From contig NZ_BMOP01000006.1 in assembly GCF_014647135.1 (NCBI RefSeq), positions 62,001 to 126,000 on the forward strand: DNA of 64,000 bases, in the 5' to 3' direction. The stretch is from Shewanella xiamenensis. Lineage in GTDB: Bacteria; Pseudomonadota; Gammaproteobacteria; Enterobacterales; Shewanellaceae. The notes under the pieces are model-generated. The model searched no databases and had not been told where the DNA came from. It saw nothing but the letters and a program-made list of their open reading frames with translations. Of this stretch, positions 8,231 to 15,278 are shown one piece after another. A program made the position numbers and the translations under genes. Position 1 is the stretch's first letter; every line of letters begins with the position of its first letter.

Positions 8231-10352
8231 GGGTAATTAACCAGGTGTTATGGATATGAGGATTACGTTTGTAATCCAGCGGCAACGTCATGTCGTCGAT
8301 GTTTTGCACCTTAATTTTCATTTTGGTTAAAGTTTCAGTGTCCATCTTAAACTTGCGCTTATTGTTGGAGAACACCAATTCACCGTTTGGACTTAACAGC
8401 TTGATTAGCATACCGAGTAAATTCACATGATCACGTTGCACATCGAAAGAATCTTCCATGCGCTTGGAGTTGGAGAAGGTGGGCGGATCGATAAAAATTA
8501 AATCGTATTGTTCGTTACAATCGCGGATCCACTGCAAACAGTCAGCCTGAACAAATTCATATTGCTTGCCAGACAAATTATTAAGGGCAAAGTTCTCTTT
8601 CGCCCAAGCAAGGTATGTGTTTGACATATCAACCGTCGTGACCGACTTTGCGCCGCCTAATGCAGCATGCACTGAGGCAGAACCTGTGTAAGAGAACAAA
8701 TTCAGTACCCGGCGGCCCTTAGATTTTTGCCCCACTAAACGGCGAGTTAATCGATGATCGAGGAACAGCCCAGTATCTAAATAACCCGTCAGGTTTAGCT
8801 TAAATTTAGCGCCATATTCAGTCGTGGTAAGCTCTAACTTACGTTCATCCAACTTTTGATATTGGTTAGTGCCCTTTTGACGCTCGCGGGTCTTCATAAT
8901 GATTTTGTGTGGATTAACGCCAATGGCCGCAGGCAAAGCCAGCAGCACATCACTTAAACGACGTTTAGTGACGGCCTCAGGAATACTGGCTGGTGCCATG
9001 TATTCTTGTACTACAACATAATCAAGATACTTATCGACTGCGACGTTATATTCAGGAATGTCAGCATCATAGAGGCGATAACTATCAATCCCCTCTTTTT
9101 GGGCCCACTTCTCAAATTGCTTAGCGTTTTTCTTTATACGGTTAGCAAAAGCAGGCGCGATATCGGCAATATCGACACCCTCTGGCAACACTGGCGTATC
9201 GCGGCGAGTACTCTGCGCGTGAAGCGTGTATAAGTTAAAAGCGCACTCTAACGCACCGTTAAACATCTTCATCTGTTTATCGGCTTTGAGTTTCAATGCC
9301 GAGATAAGCTCGATATCGCTACACAGCATGGCCACTTTCCAGCCACCAAATTCTTTTTTGAATTTATCGCCTAATTGATAGTACAGCTGCAACAGCTCAG
9401 ACACACTGCCTAAACGCTCGCCGTAAGGAGGGTTGGTGATGAGGTAACCTTCAGCCGCTGGCGGCTCCACATTAAGGGCATTTGCCACCTTAAACTCAAT
9501 TAATTCAAGCACACCTGCATTTTGCGCGTTGCGTTTTGCTAACGCCACTAAGCGTGAGTCGATATCGGAGCCATAGAACTTCACTTCGCAGCGCTTTACT
9601 CCTAACGATGCACGCGCTTTAGCTTCTTCGACAATTTCGTGCCAAGTGGCCTTATCGTGACGACGCCAATGTTCGAAACCAAAACGGCTGCGTTGTAAAC
9701 CAGGAGCAATATCGGCGGCCATCAAAGCCGCTTCAATCAGCACTGTACCGCTACCGCAGAAGGGATCGAGTAAGGTAGTCGGCGCGGCTTTCCAGCCACT
9801 GCGAACTAGCATATTCGCCGCGAGATTTTCTTTTAAAGGCGCTTCACCCGTGGTTGAACGGTAACCACGTTGGTGCAGTGATGGGCCAGAAAAATTCATC
9901 GCAATGGTAATGACCCCATTGCGAAAATGGGCATCAACTTTAATGTCGGCATCGATACGGGCGACGTTTGGACGGGCATCACCGTCATCACGGAAACGGT
10001 CAACAATCGCATCTTTAATCTTTAGCGCGCCAAACTGGGTATTGTTAATAAAACCACCCGTGCCATGGAAATCGATACTAAAGGTGTTGCGATTAGAGAA
10101 ATGTGCTGACCAATCAATACAGTAGGCTGCATTATATAACTGCTCCGCCGACTCACAGGGTCCCTTATAGATCACCAGTACAATACGGCTGGCTAAACGC
10201 GTCCACAGGGTAATGCGATAGGCTAAAGCCAGAGGCGCGGTAAAATAGACACCGGCTACACTTTCTTTAATCTCGGTCGCACCAAATTCTGTCAGTTCTT
10301 GGGCTAAGCTATATTCAAAGCCCTTAGGGGCGGCAGCAAAAAAATTAAGCAT
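8217..10352 (-). CDS. rlmL: Bifunctional 23S rRNA methyltransferase RlmKL
   Basis: 711 aa, the length of the fused RlmKL enzyme. The N-terminal part has a THUMP domain and an N6/N2-type methyltransferase with motif [10 protein letters not shown], corresponding to RlmL (m2G2445 of 23S rRNA). The C-terminal part has a second Rossmann methyltransferase with [13 protein letters not shown] and [13 protein letters not shown], corresponding to RlmK (m7G2069). Both catalytic regions look complete. A TATAAT hexamer lies upstream at 10387-10392, but I see no good -35. It heads the cluster rlmKL, glutaredoxin, uup. Confidence 0.96.
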   Translation of the reverse strand: MLNFFAAAPKGFEYSLAQELTEFGATEIKESVAGVYFTAPLALAYRITLWTRLASRIVLVIYKGPCESAEQLYNAAYCIDWSAHFSNRNTFSIDFHGTGGFINNTQFGALKIKDAIVDRFRDDGDARPNVARIDADIKVDAHFRNGVITIAMNFSGPSLHQRGYRSTTGEAPLKENLAANMLVRSGWKAAPTTLLDPFCGSGTVLIEAALMAADIAPGLQRSRFGFEHWRRHDKATWHEIVEEAKARASLGVKRCEVKFYGSDIDSRLVALAKRNAQNAGVLELIEFKVANALNVEPPAAEGYLITNPPYGERLGSVSELLQLYYQLGDKFKKEFGGWKVAMLCSDIELISALKLKADKQMKMFNGALECAFNLYTLHAQSTRRDTPVLPEGVDIADIAPAFANRIKKNAKQFEKWAQKEGIDSYRLYDADIPEYNVAVDKYLDYVVVQEYMAPASIPEAVTKRRLSDVLLALPAAIGVNPHKIIMKTRERQKGTNQYQKLDERKLELTTTEYGAKFKLNLTGYLDTGLFLDHRLTRRLVGQKSKGRRVLNLFSYTGSASVHAALGGAKSVTTVDMSNTYLAWAKENFALNNLSGKQYEFVQADCLQWIRDCNEQYDLIFIDPPTFSNSKRMEDSFDVQRDHVNLLGMLIKLLSPNGELVFSNNKRKFKMDTETLTKMKIKVQNIDDMTLPLDYKRNPHIHNTWLITHADK

Positions 10353-10559
10353 GGGATAATCAATACGCAGTCAAAATCAAACCGACATTATACCTGCGAA
10401 GCCACATAAAAGATAAACAGTTATTAGCCAAAACTCGATTTAGTCAGGTAGTTAATCCACATTTAACCCATTAAAATCCGATATCACGGTCAATACTGGG
10501 TAAATTCCCCGCACTACGCTTTATATTTAAGCATTCGTCCGCTTTTTTAGAATTCCTCC

Positions 10560-10588
10560 TTGCAATGCCACAGCGCTGCCGTTATAGT
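10560..10588 (+). promoter_or_regulatory. Promoter of the initiator tRNA cluster
   Basis: -35 TTGCAA (10560-10565), 17-bp spacer, -10 TATAGT (10583-10588), followed by the GC-rich discriminator CTGCCCC typical of stringently controlled stable-RNA promoters. The first tRNA begins 21 nt after the -10. Confidence 0.8.
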
Positions 10589-10609
10589 CTGCCCCGCTTT
10601 GAAGACGGA

Positions 10610-10686
<77 letters not shown>

Positions 10687-10723
10687 TTTAAAGCAAATAT
10701 AAGTAATACAGATAGATATCGGA

Positions 10724-10800
<77 letters not shown>

Positions 10801-10847
10801 ATTCTAAGATGACAGAATTAAAACATTTATCAGCAGCGTTACTCGGA

Positions 10848-10924
<77 letters not shown>

Positions 10925-10953
10925 ATTTAGATGTATACGTTTATAAAAAGAAA

Positions 10954-11023
10954 CAGCTCGTCGGGCTCAACTCTTTATAAACAACGGCGAAGGTCGTCGG
11001 TTCAAATCCGGCTCCCGCAACCA
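10954..11023 (+). pseudogene. Broken tRNA-fMet
   Basis: It keeps CAGCTCGTCGGGCTCA and an intact 3' half from GAAGGTCG to CCA, with the copy 2/3 type of T-stem. The 5' acceptor strand and half of the D-arm are missing. The anticodon loop TAACC is replaced by a longer A/T-rich segment containing CTTTATAAACAAC. It cannot fold as a tRNA, but it preserves T-arm, acceptor 3' strand and CCA. Confidence 0.85.
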
Positions 11024-11070
11024 GTTCTAAGATGACAGAATTAAAACAGTGATCAACAGCGTTAATCGGA

Positions 11071-11147
<77 letters not shown>

Positions 11148-11169
11148 ATTTAACAATGATAACGACCAG

Positions 11170-11191
11170 ACCAGCATCAGCTGGTTTTTTT
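11170..11191 (+). terminator. Terminator after tRNA-fMet copy 4 (repeat unit 1)
   Basis: Stem ACCAGC/GCTGGT with loop ATCA and seven T. It should end most transcripts of the tRNA cluster. Confidence 0.85.
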
Positions 11192-11319
11192 GTGTCCGAA
11201 ATTTATCGTACTGAGTTTCACCATGCTAGCTTGTCGGGCTCAGCCCTTTATAAACAACAGGCGAAGGTCGTTGGTTCAAATCCAGCTCCCGCAACCAATT
11301 TAACAATGATAACGACCAG

Positions 11320-11341
11320 ACCAGCCTCAGCTGGTTTTTTT
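11320..11341 (+). terminator. Terminator in repeat unit 2
   Basis: Same hairpin as unit 1, with loop CTCA. It is 150 nt downstream of the first. Confidence 0.75.
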
Positions 11342-11469
11342 GTGTCCGAAATTTATCGTACTGAGTTTCACCATGCTAGCTTGTCGGGCTCAACCCTTTA
11401 TAAACAACAGGCGAAGGTCGTTGGTTCAAATCCAGCTCCCGCAACCAATTTAACAATGGTAACGACCAG

Positions 11470-11491
11470 ACCAGCATCAGCTGGTTTTTTT
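11470..11491 (+). terminator. Terminator in repeat unit 3
   Basis: Same ACCAGC/GCTGGT hairpin and T run, 150 nt after unit 2. Confidence 0.75.
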
Positions 11492-11619
11492 GTGTCCGAA
11501 ATTTATCGTACTGAGTTTCACCATGCTAGCTTGTCGGGCTCAGCCCCTTATAAACAACAGGCGAAGGTCGTTGGTTCAAATCCAGCTCCCGCAACCAATT
11601 TAACAATGGTAACGACCAG

Positions 11620-11641
11620 ACCAGCATCAGCTGGTTTTTTT
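11620..11641 (+). terminator. Terminator in the partial fourth unit
   Basis: Same hairpin and T run. The repeat similarity ends shortly after it, so the array both begins and ends around a terminator. Confidence 0.75.
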
Positions 11642-11653
11642 GTGTCCGAAATT

Positions 11654-11886
11654 CCTCGTCACCTGAGTTTGGCTTGATTTACTCGAATCGTTTATCGAAT
11701 TACTTTAGTGATATCCTGAAATGACTGATAAAAACGGAGGCATTAACTCGCAGAAAAATTGCAGTGTTAGCTGATATTTGTACCAACTTCGTCTTAGCCA
11801 CTTATTGCCGATTGCCTTTGCGGTTGCCGATCTTCACAAACCCCAGTTTAGTATTCATTTTTCGCTCTAAATGCAGCCATAGTCGT
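11654..11886. other. Intergenic stretch before the atc promoter
   Basis: No gene recognised. The open frame that runs from 11764 into the J-domain gene has no family similarity before residue 83 and is better seen as leader DNA. Confidence 0.5.
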
Positions 11887-11916
11887 TTGCCGCCCAACAC
11901 GCATTTCTGCTATGAT
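11887..11916 (+). promoter_or_regulatory. Probable atcJABC promoter
   Basis: -35 TTGCCG (11887-11892), 18-bp spacer, extended -10 TGC-TATGAT (11911-11916). It implies a 5' leader of roughly 85-90 nt before the atcJ ATG, long enough for a temperature-responsive structure, although I did not identify one. Confidence 0.5.
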
Positions 11917-12009
11917 CCGTCGCTGACTAATCATAATTCCACAAATTGGCAGATAATCAGCACTCAAGCTTTATCTTGCGATACCAATCCATCGCCTGCA
12001 GGTACAAAT

Positions 12010-12294
12010 ATGATTAACCACTTTAGTGTGCTTGGTATCAAACCTAGCGCCAAAGAAGATGACATTAAAAAAGCCTATCGCCGGCTCTCAAACAAGTATC
12101 ATCCTGATAAGTTGTTAGGTGCCTCTGATGACGAAAAAGAGCAAGCGTCACAGCAACTTGAACGCGTCAAAAAAGCGTATGAAGCCTTGTCCGATCCGAA
12201 GCTTAGAAATGCGTTTATCCGAGATTTCAACAATGTGATAGTGACGGATCCGAATGGCGCAATGCGTGAATTATGGGATCAGTTCTACCCTTAA
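12010..12294 (+). CDS. atcJ: Short J-domain co-chaperone AtcJ
   Basis: 94-aa protein made almost entirely of a J domain (residues 1 to about 73) with the DnaK-stimulating HPD motif at residues 31-33, plus a short C-terminal tail ending WDQFYP. Size, gene order and tail match AtcJ, the J-domain protein described in Shewanella oneidensis as essential for growth in the cold, which acts with DnaK and binds AtcC through its C-terminal tail. The frame is open upstream to 11764, but the ATG at 12010 starts the J domain (MINHFSVLGI). It is first of four co-directional genes. Confidence 0.9.
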   Translation: MINHFSVLGIKPSAKEDDIKKAYRRLSNKYHPDKLLGASDDEKEQASQQLERVKKAYEALSDPKLRNAFIRDFNNVIVTDPNGAMRELWDQFYP

Positions 12295-12386
12295 TATTTT
12301 ATTTTTAGCGCCGAATTAACGAGCGGTTAAATCCGCACTTTCTACGCCGAATAAATTATTTCCGCGCTTTATTTCGAGACAAGCCC

Positions 12387-12917
12387 ATGGCCAAAAAACT
12401 GAATATCTCACGCATTAATGAGCTTAAAACCAATGCCTACGACAATATCGAGTCCTATGATGACCCTGATACCCCTAAGGCACTTGAGCAATTTACTAGT
12501 CAAATCAAAAAAGTATTACAAGCCGATCCTAAAATGCTCGAGTCGGTACCCGAGTATTTGCCGGTTGCACTGTATGGCCGAGTCAAATTTCCAAGTGATG
12601 CCAAGCTCAAATGGGCCCATTGGATCAATACGGCAACGCAACCTGAGTGGGATGAGTTTAAGGTCACAATCGGCTTTAACAATGCCGATTTGCCATTAGT
12701 GCTAGCGGTGCGTGCTTACTCAGAGGATTTACTGATTGAAAGCTGCGCAGTACTGTACTTATTGGAAAACCAAGGCAAAAGTACGCCAGCCCCTAAACGC
12801 AGCGCTGATGATTTTGAAGACGAAGACAGTGATTACGCCGACTATTCCGATGACGACGATGATGACGGCGAAGAGGAAGATGGCTACTACGATCAGTACG
12901 ATGATGAGGACCGCTAA
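12387..12917 (+). CDS. atcA: AtcA, acidic protein of the cold-adaptation operon
   Basis: 176-aa cytoplasmic protein with no domain I can name. The first 130 residues look globular. The last 36 or so are overwhelmingly Asp, Glu and Tyr ([20 protein letters not shown] and onward), an unusually acidic, probably disordered tail. The assignment rests on position as second gene after atcJ in the order J-A-B-C. The gene ends in TAATG, overlapping the atcB start by one base. There is a 92-nt gap after atcJ without a clear terminator. Confidence 0.8.
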   Translation: MAKKLNISRINELKTNAYDNIESYDDPDTPKALEQFTSQIKKVLQADPKMLESVPEYLPVALYGRVKFPSDAKLKWAHWINTATQPEWDEFKVTIGFNNADLPLVLAVRAYSEDLLIESCAVLYLLENQGKSTPAPKRSADDFEDEDSDYADYSDDDDDDGEEEDGYYDQYDDEDR

Positions 12918-13675
12918 TGAACACCAGTCTCATTGAGATAACCGTTGCCGAGATTAAAGAGCTCGCCGATGTCGAGCCAAAACAGGCCAGTAAACGTTTC
13001 GAACTCATCGCCACCACAATGAACGATGAGCAATTAGTCGAAGTCATTGAAAAAATGGATATTGTGACACTGACGCAAATCAACAGTCACCACGATATCT
13101 CCTGCCCGTCAATTATGTCGGAGCTGATGACACCTGAGCAAATTCGCGACATCGTCTGTCAGCAACCTTTGTATTGGGAAGAAAAAATCAAAAACAATGC
13201 CGAAGAACTCATTCAGCATACCTTTGATTTTTTAACTTATTTAATTCGTATTCAAGATAGCGAAGAAAAGCAAACCGCTATTTTAGAGTGCATTGCCGAA
13301 GATCCCGCCGGCCTCTTCTATCTGTCTATCCCTTTTATCGAGATGATGCTGGGCGAACGCCACGACGATGAAGACCACTTCAACGATTATTATGACGATG
13401 AAGAAGATACTGATACCGTTGGCTATGACAGCCGCGTCGCCAGCGAAGAAGCCCATAGCTTAAGCCTAGATGACCCACGTAGTCTGATGGCATTAATCCA
13501 TGAGCTGGCACCCGATGTAGAAAAAGCCATTAAAAACCTGCTGCGTAACGAAAGCTCTGGCTGGGAAATGATCATTAACAAATTCGTTAATGAATTAGTT
13601 ATCCAAGCCAAAGAGAAAAATCAAGTCACGGATGAATACGCAGAAGTGGATGATATGTTTAGCTTTTTAGATTAA
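12917..13675 (+). CDS. atcB: AtcB of the cold-adaptation operon
   Basis: 252-aa soluble, acidic protein without recognisable catalytic motifs. The N-terminal half looks helical. A short acidic patch (DDEDHFNDYYDDEEDTD) occurs near residues 155-172. It is the third gene of the set, translationally coupled to atcA by TAATG. In S. oneidensis AtcB has been reported to contact RNA polymerase and to be needed for growth at low temperature; I assign it here by order and neighbours, not by motif. Confidence 0.8.
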   Translation: MNTSLIEITVAEIKELADVEPKQASKRFELIATTMNDEQLVEVIEKMDIVTLTQINSHHDISCPSIMSELMTPEQIRDIVCQQPLYWEEKIKNNAEELIQHTFDFLTYLIRIQDSEEKQTAILECIAEDPAGLFYLSIPFIEMMLGERHDDEDHFNDYYDDEEDTDTVGYDSRVASEEAHSLSLDDPRSLMALIHELAPDVEKAIKNLLRNESSGWEMIINKFVNELVIQAKEKNQVTDEYAEVDDMFSFLD

Positions 13676-13685
13676 GGATCCCTAG

Positions 13686-14582
13686 ATGCAACTGGTACTG
13701 CGTGATTTAGACCAAGGCCCATACCTGAGTAAGGTGTTGGCCAAAGGCCAAGCAGACAACACCCTTAGCGGTGAGCAGCTCGCACAAATCAAATCTAAAG
13801 CCATTTTGATGAGCCTCAAATTGGCCGATAAGTTCTACAACAAGTACAAGATGCACTTACTGGAACAAGCGGCGCACGATGTGATTGGCGTCGTTAGTCT
13901 CGGGTTAATGGAACTATCGAATAAAGATCAACAACAGGCATTGCGTTTATTGCTCACCGCCGATGGTGTGGTCAAATGCTTCCAAAAGGGCTGGAGCATG
14001 CTCAGCGTGGTGAGCAAACATAAGCTGGTCAATGGCAAATCACTCTATGGTGATGTGGATAAATTCCTACTGGAACAAGTCTCTACGCCGCCTGACGCCG
14101 AAGAGTGGCTTGGATATGAGGCCTATCAGGATGCATTGGTCGAGCACCAACGTCAGCAATCGATTGCGGCGCTAATGGCGCAGTTTTATGCCCAAACCAG
14201 CTACGATCCTTTGGATTTCTTAAATCTAGAGAGCGTATTGGCCGAAGCCGTGTTGTATCGGATGTTGTTTGATAATGCCAAAGTTAGACAAGATCTGAAA
14301 AAGCGCATTGCCAAAATTAGCTTGCAGGACGAATGGTTTAGCCTTGAGTATATCGAGCAGCAAACCCAAAAAGCCTTGGCGGAACTCCCTGCGGAGCTGG
14401 CCGACACCATCGGTAAAGATTTGGGTAAAAACTTTGCGCCAGCATTGCTGCGGACACTGCATTTTGCAAAAAGCTACCGTGAGCTGCTGCTCAATGACGC
14501 CTCCCCTGAGCGTTTAGAAAGATTCGAGCATAAAGAAGGACTCGTCGGTCTACTCGGCTGGCCACTTTATATCGTGCTGTAA
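13686..14582 (+). CDS. atcC: AtcC of the cold-adaptation operon
   Basis: 298-aa soluble protein, mostly predicted helical (for example LDQGPYLSKVLAKGQADNTL near the N-terminus), with no membrane segment or known catalytic motif. It is the fourth gene, 10 nt after atcB, with AAGGATC as ribosome binding site. In S. oneidensis AtcC is the partner that binds the C-terminal extension of AtcJ. A strong terminator follows at 14590-14621 and closes the operon. Confidence 0.82.
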   Translation: MQLVLRDLDQGPYLSKVLAKGQADNTLSGEQLAQIKSKAILMSLKLADKFYNKYKMHLLEQAAHDVIGVVSLGLMELSNKDQQQALRLLLTADGVVKCFQKGWSMLSVVSKHKLVNGKSLYGDVDKFLLEQVSTPPDAEEWLGYEAYQDALVEHQRQQSIAALMAQFYAQTSYDPLDFLNLESVLAEAVLYRMLFDNAKVRQDLKKRIAKISLQDEWFSLEYIEQQTQKALAELPAELADTIGKDLGKNFAPALLRTLHFAKSYRELLLNDASPERLERFEHKEGLVGLLGWPLYIVL

Positions 14583-14589
14583 TCCTTAG

Positions 14590-14621
14590 CGGGGCGCTAA
14601 TCAATTAGCGCCCCGTTTTTT
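14590..14621 (+). terminator. Terminator of atcJABC
   Basis: Long perfect stem CGGGGCGCTAAT/ATTAGCGCCCCG with a two-base CA loop followed by six T on the plus strand. Confidence 0.92.
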
Positions 14622-14640
14622 ATCTGTCGTCTAAATTTGC

Positions 14641-15069
14641 TTACGCTTCCTTTATCGTCTCGCCACCAGCCGCAATAACAAATACAGGCATGGTTGCATC
14701 GGGGCGTAGATAGCCCCAAATCCTGATCCCTTGAGCTTCTTTACTGTAGGGAAGCCGATACTTATGCAGTTGCGCCTCAATATAATCTGTAAAATCCGTG
14801 GTCTTTTCCGGCAGCAATCTGCCGCGGTGCTCTCTTTTCAGCGGATCAATTTCAAGCCACTCAATCCCCTCGCAAATAGCGAGTAACTCGTCCCACCACA
14901 CTGGCGTAAAACCAGGGTTTGGCTCAACATCTTCCAGCAGCTTATAACGCACATGGGGCACAAAGTCCGGCGACTCGTGAAGCGCCTGCTCAAGCTGACG
15001 CCATTTAGTCAGGTTCATCACTGAGGTTAATTGATGTTGATTGAGGTACACCAAGATGTCTGCATTCAT
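14641..15069 (-). CDS. Hypothetical protein
   Basis: 142-aa soluble protein with no signal peptide. Conserved-looking features are LTKWRQLEQAL near the N-terminus, TPVWWDELLA, IEWLEIDP, and the C-terminal RIWGYLRPD. It resembles small uncharacterised proteins with a TKWREL-like start (possibly DUF6678), but I cannot confirm the family. The ATG at 15069 has a poorly spaced GGGAG; the internal ATG before NLTKWRQ is an alternative start. It stands alone, converging on atcC. Confidence 0.65.
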   Translation of the reverse strand: MNADILVYLNQHQLTSVMNLTKWRQLEQALHESPDFVPHVRYKLLEDVEPNPGFTPVWWDELLAICEGIEWLEIDPLKREHRGRLLPEKTTDFTDYIEAQLHKYRLPYSKEAQGIRIWGYLRPDATMPVFVIAAGGETIKEA

Positions 15070-15228
15070 TGCGATGAGTGTGCTCCCTGTGAGAAAAAAT
15101 CCATAAGTGGCGTAATCTTAGCTTAAGCGAGGATGTACTTACAGCGACTTAGCTTGAATTTCAAGTACGCTATAGTCCGTTAATATAGCCAATTAAGTAA
15201 GTGATGAATTAAGTAAGTGAATCAAAGT

Positions 15229-15253
15229 AAAAAGCCTGCAACAGCAGGCTTTT
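15229..15253 (-). terminator. Terminator of exeS
   Basis: Stem GCCTGC/GCAGGC extended by A-T pairs, followed by five T on the minus strand, 26 nt after the exeS stop. Confidence 0.88.
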
Positions 15254-15278
15254 GATATTTAAAGAAAGAGGCTAACGC

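Larger units (their letters stand above)
11148..11653 (+). repeat. 150-bp tandem repeats with tRNA 3' halves (3.4 units)
   Basis: Units 11148-11297, 11298-11447 and 11448-11597 are nearly identical 150-bp direct repeats; a partial fourth runs to about 11653. Each holds, in order, a terminator hairpin with seven T, a 60-bp spacer, a damaged D-arm (CATGCTAGCTTGTCGGGCTC), an insertion containing CCTTATAAACAAC or CTTTATAAACAAC, and a 35-nt stretch identical to the 3' half of tRNA-fMet copy 4 ending in CCA. The layout resembles the rtT repeats behind E. coli tyrT. Confidence 0.9.

Noticed and set aside
11148..11653. CRISPR-like or mobile-element reading of the 150-bp repeats
   Set aside because: Units are long, contain no variable spacers and are fully explained by tRNA and terminator sequence. 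No integrase or transposase is near.
11764..12009. N-terminal extension of the J-domain protein
   Set aside because: The 82 upstream residues resemble no J-protein, contain the predicted promoter, and the family start is the ATG at 12010.
12793..13083. Minus-strand frame opposite atcA and atcB
   Set aside because: Shadow of the Asp/Glu-rich coding sequence; no ribosome binding site or family similarity.
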